In this document: piece after piece, positions 35,001 through 47,000 of the stretch
Numbering within the stretch: the stretch's first letter is position 1
How the letters are laid out: every line of letters begins with the position of its first letter
NCBI RefSeq assembly: GCF_963678635.1
Contig: NC_087063.1
Coordinates: 38,516,759-38,580,758 of the forward strand
Direction of reading: 5' to 3'
DNA length: 64,000 nt
Origin: Symsagittifera roscoffensis
Lineage: Eukaryota > Xenacoelomorpha > Acoela > Convolutidae
The notes under the pieces: model-generated
Seen by the model: only the letters and a program-made list of their open reading frames with translations
What the model was told of the DNA's origin: nothing
The model's database searches: none
Translations under genes and position numbers: made by a program

Positions 35001-38000
35001 ATTGACGAGGCACTGCTGCTCGGAACAGCGCCCAAAAAGGAAAATTTATTTGCCACTCCGTTTTCGATGGCAGCCTCCCCGTCAGAGAGTAAACTGGAAC
35101 AGGCTCTGTCTCCTACTTTGTACCTGGAGCAGAACCCCCATCTCAATGTTCACCCCTCCGATTTACACATGGACCACAGAAAGCGTCTCAATTTTGACTA
35201 CAGAATTTACCAGTTTAATCAAGACAATGGCGAAGAGCCTATTAATGTTAGTTTGTCAATTTGTTTTATCTCATTGAAAACTTGCCATTCTTATCTGAGA
35301 AAGCAATATAACGGCTATTTTTTCTCTTTTCCTTAGCTCTTCAGAGGTTTCTATCGCCATATGGAATTGCCCAGTTCCTGGACTAAAAACTCCTATCATG
35401 CCAGAGTCATCGATTTACTTATCACTAACCGGGCTGTGTACCTTCTTAAATTTGGTAAGTATTTTCAAACGTTTCGATTTTTTTGTTATTGTCAGTTTCG
35501 AGAGACAATGGTTTCTCGGATGATATGATATGCAATTGTATCTGTTTTAGACGAGGAGAAAAATCACTGTCTTCATTATTTCTTTCCGCTAGATGAAATA
35601 TTGCTAATAACTGTGAGTGTAAATTTAGTTTGTTCACAATTATGAAAGATATTATTAAACTGTGAGGAGACGATTTTTTTTCTGTCAACTTTCATGAAGT
35701 TTTGGTGTTCATTAAGATTTAAACGACGCGAAGTGGTTTATTTTGTCACCATCCTTTTGCATCGCGGAGAGAAGATGTGACAATATTTTCACCAAGTTTC
35801 GTGTCATCATCCAAACTTACGAAGTGTTTTAATCGAAGTGTGCGGTTACTTTAAATGGTTTGAAAAAGTTATCATTTGTAGTTTGTAAACTTATTTTTCC
35901 TCTGCGAAATAGCGTTTGCTATCAAATAGCGGTTTGAGCTCGTACAGATAATTAGAATATAATGTCTGTTGGTCCTTTTTCAGTTTTTCGTTTTGCCATC
36001 GTAATTGTTTCTCTTGGTTTCTGTCGTCTCTGTCCCGTCTCTTCGGAATTGTTTTAGTTAGTTTTTCATTTGTATACGTATACCGGTTGTGGAGGGTAAG
36101 TTGTTTCTCGCGTTATAATTCTGATAGATTTATCGCGTCTTTTTCGAGTATTGTCATTTGCACAATCGATTGGCATTTCGTCCAATCCAAAGGTGGTCCA
36201 TGCGTTGCGTTCGACCAGGAAGGCCGTATGTATGTATAGTAGGGTTCTGTTCTGTTATGCTAACTGCGCCATTTCATAAGGCTAATTGGTACGCAGGCAG
36301 TAAGTAGTTTTAGCATTACTGAAGGACTTCATCCATCGTTGTGAACATTCAAGGTTAGCTATCAATTAGCTTGTGTTATAGTATGAACTATCTGTTTTTC
36401 CAGTCTAAGTCGTAAATCTTGTTGCGATGCAATTGTTGCGACAAAATGTGTTCATTTTGATCCATCTATTAAGTACAGCCAATGCTAAGGATATCAACAC
36501 AAACTATTATATTACAAATAGCACTGTAGCTTCAAGGTGTCATGGTTCTGTAGCGTAGAGGTAGAGAAGGAGACCAGCAACAAAAAAAGAGGGTTTGAAC
36601 CTGGGCAGGGTCGGATGTTTTTAATGAACTTTTTCGTATACTAGTTAAAATGCGTCCGCTCTATAAATTGAGGCATGTTAGTTGGTAAATTTCCTTTTTT
36701 TCAAGTTGACTGGTATTGCTAATGCTTCATAATTGGCTTGCGTCAATTAGCAATTATGTAGACTCATAATTGGCGTGCTTCACTTAAGAAATTATGTAGA
36801 CTCAAAGTTTTACTCATTTAATTTTTCCCAGTAGCGTTATCGGTCATATTTTTGCTTGTGTATGCGAAGTGCAACTTCGCCTCTGTGTAAATTAGTACAA
36901 CCTGCTAGATTACGTAAGGACTCTGCATCCGCTTTCTGGTATCTTTTTCAACGGTTCATGTAAGTTTCAATTCCGCTAATGAGTACTATAATACATCAAG
37001 ACGATATGTTTTTTACTCAAAGTAAGATATTTTATCCACGATGAAAAGGACCAGCATACGAGCTGTTCGGCACATCACAGAGAAGCGCTGTTGTTCTTGT
37101 TGTTTTTTGTGCTGACGGGGATGGGTAAACCCCAGTACTCCTCAAAAAATATACGATGGCGGTTGTATCTGTCGTCAGACAGAACCGCTGTTGTGCATCA
37201 GCTTCAGAACTGCACACAATTTTTTGATTATTTTTCTGAGCTCGGTAATGTTGCCTCACCTGGAAGCAACGAGCAGGGATCATGGTGTACCTCGAACAAC
37301 CGACCTTTCGATTGAGAGGCGGAGTCGTAACCATTTCACCACCACTCTTCTTATGAGTATGATACAAGGCATCAATTGTACAGCGAGTATCGGCCTGAAA
37401 CTGAGAGTTTCATAATTGCTCTTTTTTCTAATTTCTGATTTTTTCACTCTCAACAGCGAAAAACTAAAAAGATTTTTTCCCGAAGATAAATGGTTATCTG
37501 CATGGCTATTATCAGCTTACTTGATTTTGCTCTATTTGTTATGCTTCGGAGTTCAAACTCATTGGTACCATGTCGTTTTTCAACTCCGAGGCGAATTGGA
37601 GCGTTGTGATATAGGGCAAGCGTATTATAGAAAGATAAAGAAAGAACGGATTTAATTCTTCAGACATACAAATACATTACCAAAAAAATCAAACAAATTT
37701 AGCAATTAAATTTTGGTAAACGTACGTATTATCTGAAGAGGATAGACTAAGGGCAAATTAGATGCCCACATATTGTCTACCCAGTATTTTCTGACTGAGA
37801 CATAGAACGTTAATGTGTAAATAAAGATAGTCATTTAAGCAGCAAGTATTTTTGTAAGTATTTAGAAATTTTCATATTCTTACAAAAAGGGCGTTTTCTC
37901 GAAAAACCAGCAATTTCTGAAAGATCATATTTTTGGGGTAGATTCAGAGCCTCAGATGGGTCTCTGGTATCATCAAGACCAAGCAACAATTTTTGAAATG

Positions 38001-41000
38001 GAAAATCAGATCGACTAAATACGCTATTTATAACTCATTATTACCTAGGATGTAATGTTCTCTAAATTTGAAAACAAAAAGAATTTCATCATTTTCTGTC
38101 ATTTTGCCTATGTTAATAGGCAGAAGCTTATTTCCGTTAACCATATTAAGCATTTTAAGCAACCTTCAACCCCTATTAGTTAAGGAGTACAACTTAGCTT
38201 TATTTTTACAAAAAGGAGGATTATTGGTTAATATACCCGAATTCCTTGTTTTATCAGCGAATGTTTTAAATGAATTCATTCGGGTTTTTTCTATTTAAAG
38301 ATCTCTGACAAAACTTCAGTAATCATAAACATAAAGCTCATTAACAGGTAAAATTTTATTATCATAGAAACTTTTGGTTATAGTGTCGAATATTCTTTTA
38401 AAGAATATTCGGATTATTTTCCGCTGATAAATTAGAACTTGATTCAAAATTGAAAAACTAGTACCACCGTACACAAGCAAGACATATTGTTTTATGGGCT
38501 TTGTGTTAGCGTTATAGTGTTTTTGTAAAAATAATCTCGGAACATAATGCCCCTTTTTTGAAACAACACCGCGATGCGTCCCTAATTTCGTTTTTAATTT
38601 TTGGATAGGATGAATAAATGTAACCTTATAAACAAGTATTACGCCTAAGTACTTACACGAAGGCATGGGACTATAAACAATATCATCAATACAATTATGA
38701 AATTTAGAAGCATTTCTGCTTTTTCAAAACTGATTAATGTTGTTTTGTCTGAATTAATGGTTAATTTATTTGATTTCATCCACGCCGAAATTTTTGTTAG
38801 ATCATGCTGGAAGAATTCAAAACCTGCGCTCTCGCATGCTACATTCGTATCATCCGCAAACAGAAAAACGCGTGAACTCGATGCAGCGTGATGCATATCT
38901 CTTATTTTAACTAAAAATAGAAGAGGACCTTAGCCAGAACCATGCGGAATGCCCGTAACCAATCCGACGAGCAGCTGTTGGCATGAACTTTTTGAAATCT
39001 TTGATAAATATCTATTAAACCAAGAAAAACAGTTACCTCGGACACCTTAATTTTTCAGTTTATTCAACAGAATTTTGATATCAAGAGTATCAAATGCTTT
39101 TCTCAAAACAAAGAAACTGCTTTTGATATTTTGTCTTTACCCATTCATTGTCGTTAGTCGCTAAGGCATCGATAAATGCAAATTTTTTCCGAAAAGCAAA
39201 TTGATGCTCATAATTGATTTTGAATTTCTCAAGGTATTTGTACAACCTAGAGTGCATGATTTTTTCAATTATTTTGTCACAGCTACTCAAAAGATCTATG
39301 GGACGATAGTTGTTAAGATCTTACTTACTATCAGATTTATATACTGGCAAAGTTTTAGCATATTTAAGCGCCTTAGGAAATATACCTCGCTAAGCGATAG
39401 GTTGATTAGATATGTTACATTTGGAGCAAGGTCAAAACAGCTCTTAATCAGTAACATATTACTTATTTCATCAATGCCGCAAGAATAATTTGGTTTGAGA
39501 CTATTTATGGCATTTAAGGTCTCAGTGAATAAGCAATTGAAAAGGTGCATTCATTGACCAACACTTGTAGTTTGAACGATAGCATCGGCCCCTTCCATTT
39601 TGCTAGCAAGTTTTGATCCGATTGAAGCGAAGTGTTCCTTGAAAGCAGTCGATAACATTTGGATCAGAAATACTACTTTTTAGCAGAATTTTTAACACTG
39701 CCTTTCTGGTTACCTGTTATTTCATTTAAAAACTTAGTAGCATGGTAATTTTGCGAATTGAAATTGAGACGGTAATGTCTGAGCCGAAAATAACTTTTAT
39801 GTAAACTGTGAAGTTTGAGCCAAACACAAAACGCCAGTTTCAAACTTTTTTCATTTTCAAACTTTAAAAAACGCCAGTTTCAATTTGTTTATGAAAACAA
39901 TTTTTTCATGAACTTTTTACAATACAACTTACCTGAATTTTTTTCTTTCCTTAAACGACACAAACTAAGCTGACTAATCTGATACAACATTAGCCAAAAC
40001 TAGTCGGAGATTTTTGAGATTTTAATGCGGAAATGGCGCGAGAGAACATGAAAGACTTCTAGTGTCGAAAGTAGAATTTAATTTTCAGATTTCCCAACAG
40101 AATAAACAAATTAAACCATTGATCCAGTTTTTTCAGTTTGGGTTGATTTTATCAAAAACTTATCAATCATTAATTGTTATTGAAATTCAAGAGGGCTTTT
40201 AGTTAGTTTTTTTTTCTTTCAAAAGTAAGTCAGAATTTTGTTTCTGTATGCTTGCGTTCAACGACTCTTTTCAAACTCTGTTCGATATGTTTAATAAAAT
40301 TGTTGCTTCCGCTTACAACATCTTTAGTGAGCTTTTTTGTCTCATTTTTATCGTTTGGCAATTATTTCAGACATATCCATTTGACCAAGGTCTTAAAATA
40401 TTCTCTCGTCGATCACATGAGGTGGACTGGACTCGACTCAATGCAAATGAGAGCAAGAGAAATGCTGAGTTCTGGTTTGAAACAGGCGACCCACAGTTAA
40501 CTCAGTGAGTACAAACTCATATTGATACAAGGCTGTTTGTGTCAGGATTAAACTCTGAATGTTCCGACTGCCCCTTCTTAACGTCTATAAAACTTTAATT
40601 TAAACCACCCCGCCCCCCAACCGCACACTCGCGCGCTAAGTACAAAGTGATGCTTTTAGCTTGTAGTGACCTATAATGAAGACAGGTGAGCCTGCCTCAA
40701 TTCAGTTTTGAACGATTTCTGAGCGGGATTTAATTGTCGAAGGTTGCGTGTTCATAGCACAAAAAGCACGCGTTAATTGTCCCAAAAAATGTTCACAGGT
40801 GAAACATCGCTTTAAATTTGAGCTCAGAACGTCAATTCAGTTGATATAATAATTCTGTTCAAAAGTGGCAGGTGAAAGAGTCAAAACTGGTCTTCAGAAA
40901 AAAATCGCCCCGCATTATTATTGCGTCTCTTTCATCGAAAGTCGGAACCCGCTTGGAGCTTATCAAAGTAAAAGTAACAAGGTTTGTGTGCACTTTTTCC

Positions 41001-44000
41001 TACGCCAAACCAGGCGCCATTTGGAACAGCCCCATGCAGCCGAGTGAGATATCGTTTTATCACCCTTTGAAATATAGCTGCTTCTTGCTTCTATTGCTCT
41101 GAGAACTGTTGCTTCTATTGATTATTTTAAGCCTCTACCTGAAATGTATTTTGTAGTAAGAGGGCTTCCAAATTTGTTTCCAATGCTTGGAAACTGCTTA
41201 GACTGACGGACTGGTGTCAAATGTCAGTCTACGAGTTCCCAATCTTATGTTGGCGCTATTACAAATGAATGAATCCGGTCGTTTGAATGTTTGTTCAGCG
41301 TTTGCCGATTATCTCACTTTCTTGGACAATTTAGGATAATAGCTGACAAGTTGAGCCAAGCTATCACTCAGTTTGCTGAGACACGTGATATCAGAAGCGC
41401 TGAAAGTTCACGGCAGCCAACTTCTTTTCATTTTGGAGGCGAGCCGATCATTGAACTGGCCCAGCTGAAGAACTTTATGGCTTTCACTTTCAACTATGAG
41501 CAGAAAACAACCAAAGAAGAGGTGAAGCTGTTCTCTCTGGTTTTCATGGGAGAAAGTCCGCCTCTGGAAACTAATGAAGAGGATGAGAGCGAAGCCAGCA
41601 AACTAGGCTTCTACAGTCTCTCAGAGTCTCAGCGGTCTTCCCATTCCACTGGGGGAGAAGGGCGCTCGGAAACCGTTACTTCATCCGTCTCCTGCATATC
41701 AGACGACACCTCTGCCCGCTTGAGTCGCCCGAGTGCTGTGGCCATTGACGGTATTCTCTTTCTGAAGGAGGAGGCCTCCGCCGTCAGTGCAATGGGGGGC
41801 ATCATCAGCAAGCGGAGTGGTCTCTTGCCCAGTAAAAACAACGTCTTCTGGAAAGACTACCAGTTCACCATCAAGTATTTTATGAGATATGCGAAATTAT
41901 AAAATTGAATTTTATGCGTAATGAGCGCTGTTATTTCTTTTTCAGAAATGGTAATCTTTACAAGGCCGAATACTCTAACGGAGGAAAAGTCTCGCAGCCA
42001 GAATTCATGCTCTCGTGAGAAAATTTTGATACAATCTAAAACGGTTATAATTATTCAGTGGAAAATCTGGAATATGATACTTTTTGAGTGCGCATGTTTT
42101 ATAATTGTTTTGATTTTGTTTTCAGGTGTCAATGAAGACGCTTATGTAGGTCGTCGTGAATATTTTTTCCGGGAAAAGTCAATAGTTGTTCTCACTTAAA
42201 TTTGATTTTTTCAAGTTCAACTCAAATTCATGTGCTTAAAGAAAGGCACAAGTCGACAATATCTTTTCGGCGTTCTTAGCAGAATAAAAGATGCCGATTC
42301 GTCCAGTTTTTTTCCAACCGAGTTAGTTTAACTTAAAATGCCTCAATCATAATTCAAACTTATTAATTGCATTACTTCAAACTTATTTTCATCATTAATT
42401 AACAGTCAATGAACGTAGTGAAGGCTTTTATAAAAGGTATTGATTATGTTTTTTTTTCGAAGTTTGTTCTTGCAACAACAATAATAAAGACTCGATTTCA
42501 GAAATTTTCTAACTCAATGTATCTCGAAAGTTTTTGATATGCATAATTTATACATAAAATGGCTTTATGCTTTCCAGTTTATTCCATGCAAAATTAGTGT
42601 GGATGCCTCCACTTTGTTATATTGCAAACTATTATTTGCAAAATTGGGTCTATCTGTATTTGGTGCCACTTTTGCTGCATAGCTTGGCAATTTGTTAGCG
42701 TATGTAGCTGCTTTATTTTTGACTAGTGTTTGGCGCTTGATAAGCGTTCGTGGCCTAGAGGATAGGGCGTGAGACTCCAATTTGCGAGGTCACAGGTTCA
42801 AGCCCATACGCAGCAAAGTTTTTTTAATTAGAGGTTTCTTTCTATCTTTTATTTCACTTTATAAAGCTCCTTTTTTCGTGTTCTTGCTAGTGTTTGCGAA
42901 GCGCAGCTTTGCCTCTGTAAAATGAAGGCAACTTCTAATATCGAACGGCAAAAGGTCACGAAAAACGTGATCTACTTCTGGCTTCGAACCTGAATTTAAC
43001 TTTCCAGATTTCCCTGCGGAATAAAAATTTCACATATTAATCTAGTTTTCTCACATAGGTTTAACTTTATCATAAAAAGTGTCAATTAAAAATTGTTCTT
43101 GAAATTCAAAGAGCTTGAAAGAATTTTTTCTTTGCTAGCTGTATGTTGGCTATAATTGAATTGAAAAACTTAGAAAAAAATCTTATAGTAAAATTAATAC
43201 ATGCTAGCAGTTATGAATATTTAAATCAAATTCCAGATTGAGGTAATTTTCAATCGACGAACTAGCTTCAATTTTTAGCCTGTCGGATTGCCTCGCCTGT
43301 AAATTGTACAAAGACAGCGAGAAGTTGAACACCTTTCTTCTGACAACATCTAAAAGTGCTATTGGTTTTTCGAGGATCCTTGCTGCTAGAGTCAAAGCGG
43401 CGCCCATTCTGACTTACTGCTTTGCGGCACGCAATGAAAGGGACGCCTCAGAATGGATACATACTATCCGAAAATTCATTCCCGTTAGTTTTTTTTTTAT
43501 CACGTGTAGTCTTGTTGATTATTGAGCGCCCTCGATAATTTTTCTTCTCAAATAATTAAACTAAGGAATCTATGTTGATAAAAGCAGGTAAAACTATCAA
43601 AATTATCTGATTTGAATTACCTGAACTTGACTCATTGGCATTAGAGGTGTGCGATGCATTGAATATACCGATGAAATGAGTTAAAAATGCAATGAATCCG
43701 GATATAACTACTGTTATACCATGCCGTTAACCTCGTTACCAGTGCGTGACAAGGTTTGTCACCAATGAATGTCAGGGTGCTTCTTTTTCTCCGAAAACTC
43801 CAAAAAAATTCCCGAAAAACGAGATTTTTTTAGTGTTATCAATGAAAAAGAAGCATCCTGATTTTCGTTCATTTGATTTGTTTAAATGTCAATTAATGAC
43901 GTGAAGACACTGATATAGGTCGTTATGATTTTTTTCAGGAAATTCTCAAAAATTGATCTCTCCAAATTTGTGGAACCTGATCTAAACTATATTTTATGAT

Positions 44001-47000
44001 TGGATAAATTAAATGTTTTACCAATGTAAAGTATTTAATATTAACCAATCATGATCCATCTAACTAACAACCCACTTATTTGTAAGTGCTGAAGTTACTT
44101 GTAATTTCAGCACCAGAGAGATTTGAATTTAACTTAGAAATTAGTTGGACTCTCCCGAGCACTTCAGCAGCCGCAATAAACCAGTATACCCTAGATCTAT
44201 TGAGCCTAGCAGAGACTAGTTAAACAACCTGAGACTAGATAGTATAAGAGTAAGATTAGGATCGGTATTAGACTAAGAAGTTGCACGAATCTATCCGGCC
44301 GAAAATAAGATAGCGTGACGAGCAGACGGTGTACCCTATCCGAAATTACTCTATGAGTTACACTTCGGTTCTAACTCATCTGGTGCGACCATAAGTCTCG
44401 AACAAGACCTTACTAGATTAGAATTAACCAAAAATAGATTAGAAATTAGACAAAAACATTTACAAAATGTTATACGACAATAATTTAATTGAAATGTCTC
44501 TCCGACTCAATAGATCAGAGCCAATATTCCGAACCATAATAGAACTACCCGGAATTGGAAGAAGACCTCGAACCAAAGACGACATACGACAAAGTAGAAA
44601 CTTGCCGTATAGTTATATGATAGTTCGGCAAAAGCCAGAACAAACTTTTATATTTCGAATACTACTTGCAATGAATTTAGATTTCCATTTGCAAACATAA
44701 AACCTTGAAGTTACTCTTCAAAATCATTTAAGGCGCTAAACAAAATTAATATTATACAATAACGATTGATAAAAAGATCTAAGATCGTTTTCCTAAAACT
44801 CTGCAGTAATATACAAAACATGTTTGAAAAATATTTATTGGAAAATAAAAATAAAAATTAGTAGCATGACAATAAATGGTTAGTAATCATAAATCATCCT
44901 GTTGTTCCAGCTTCATCATCTAAAACATAACAGCAATCATCAACTCACTAATATCATCAAAACACTAAATCTTTCCTTTACACACATTTAAAACTTTATT
45001 AAAACTTAAATTCACTTAATTTTAAAACCAGATCATCAAGGCTTATCCTTGGATCTTAAATCATTTTCTACTTAATTAAATTTTAAATTTGATCATCAAG
45101 GCTTATCCTTGGATCAAACAGAACAACTTTGTTCTCCCCCACCCACTTAATTAGTGTCTAACGACCTCAAACGTCGATTCACTACCCAACCCTTTCTAAA
45201 GACCCAAGACTAATAGAAATTTTTAAACAAAACTAATCATTCAAATTAGGATAAACAGTGAAGAACTTCGGTTATTCATCCTTCACTTGACCCCCCCCTC
45301 TTACCAGACCCAGGATAAATCTTAGACTTAGTAAGTTTAAAATAGTATCTAACGAACTACTCGCGTTCTAATTATACCTGAACCTTGTGGATCGATTTAC
45401 TATTCTCCAACCCTTGAACACAATCACTACCCCTAAGTAAGATTAAGTAAGTTAACACCTTAACTTATACTAGTCACGAGAAAGTAAAAATCATTCTTCG
45501 GAATCGATATACTTTTCTCTCCAACCCTGAACAAATAGACCCAGGTTAAGCTAACCAAAAAATCGTAAGAACTAACAGTTTAGGAAAATAGAAATCATTT
45601 AACAACCTTTTGCATCCGTCATCCTAAACCTTATGTCATTTAAAAACCTAGGAAATAAACAAACAATCATTTTACACAATTGTGAAATAGATAACAAAAA
45701 ATACGACCTTGTAATCACACCTCATACACAAACAGTTGGATACATTCGAACAAAACGACAAACACTAAAAAGAAAAATAATAACTAAACAAAGACAAATA
45801 ACACGAAAAAGATTTTCAAAAAACCGAAACGCATTTTCAGAATCAGAAACCAACAGTTTAGACGAACTTTACAAACTAAAAGAATCAATAGATAAAACTT
45901 ACCCACTTCACGATCAATTATATTTTTCTGACTCAGAAACAACTTCAAATTCATCACAAAGAGGAAAAAGAAGAATAAAAAAGCAGTACAAACACAAACC
46001 AGTACATCTATACAATTGGAATCAACCAATTCGACACATTAATAATTACATATTAACAGTCATCGAACGAAAAAATGAGCTCAACGCACACTCCAGGTGA
46101 CGAAACTCCAGATGATGATGAAATCTTTCCTTTTATAGTAGACGCAGATACTGATAGAGGACAACACATATTTTGTCAAAATTTACTCGTAAATTTATTT
46201 GAACCCGGAATCAGTCCATGTAAAACAGAGTTCCCCGATGTAAAAATCAAAAGACAAATCATAGATCACTACTTAAAAGATATATGCAACATAACACAAC
46301 AGTATGGAATCTACTCTATAGAATTCACCTCACCAAACCATAATAATAGAACATATACTATACAAACAGACGATCTTGATTTAGAATTTTCAAAAGTTTT
46401 TTCAGAATATATAAAAAGCATCCAATACCAAAACTCACAAAGAGCAAACTCCATTTTCACCAATGAAGTTTTCGCAATAATATATAGTTATATTTCGATA
46501 TTAGAAAACGAAATCCCATTAACAAATGTCTCACCGACAGAAACATCTAAACATTTAAGAGTACGACATGAAATCACACTACTCTCTAGTTATTTAAACA
46601 TCATTAAAGAAAATTTCACGAAAGACGACGTTTCACAACATACCAAACACGATTTACAAAAAATTTTGGCATGGTTCATAATAGATTATTTCACACACAA
46701 TATTGATTTAATTGCACAAGCAAGAAAAAATTTTAGACCCCAAAATTCGAACGATGATACCGCTATCACAGAACAATCAGATTATGTTTGGGACCCCGAA
46801 TGGTCTCATCCCGCATTTATAAGCTTTCCACAATCAATCTCAAGTCAAGCAATAGGTACAATATCTTACATAAGAGATTACGTAAGAGTAATACCATTAA
46901 CAATTGATGCAACACCATTAAACTATAATACATTTTTACCCGATACACAAAATAATAGTTTAAACTCTACAGTCATACACAACGAAAACCTCAATGGAAC

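Larger units (their letters stand above)
35613..40370. other. PLEKHM2-like intron 8 (4.8 kb)
   Basis: Holds a family A SINE (36366-36888), a family D SINE on the - strand (37030-37345), a broken LINE reverse transcriptase on the - strand (38316-39660) and an R1 piece (40015-40260). The stretch 35613-36360 shows nothing recognisable. Confidence 0.6.
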
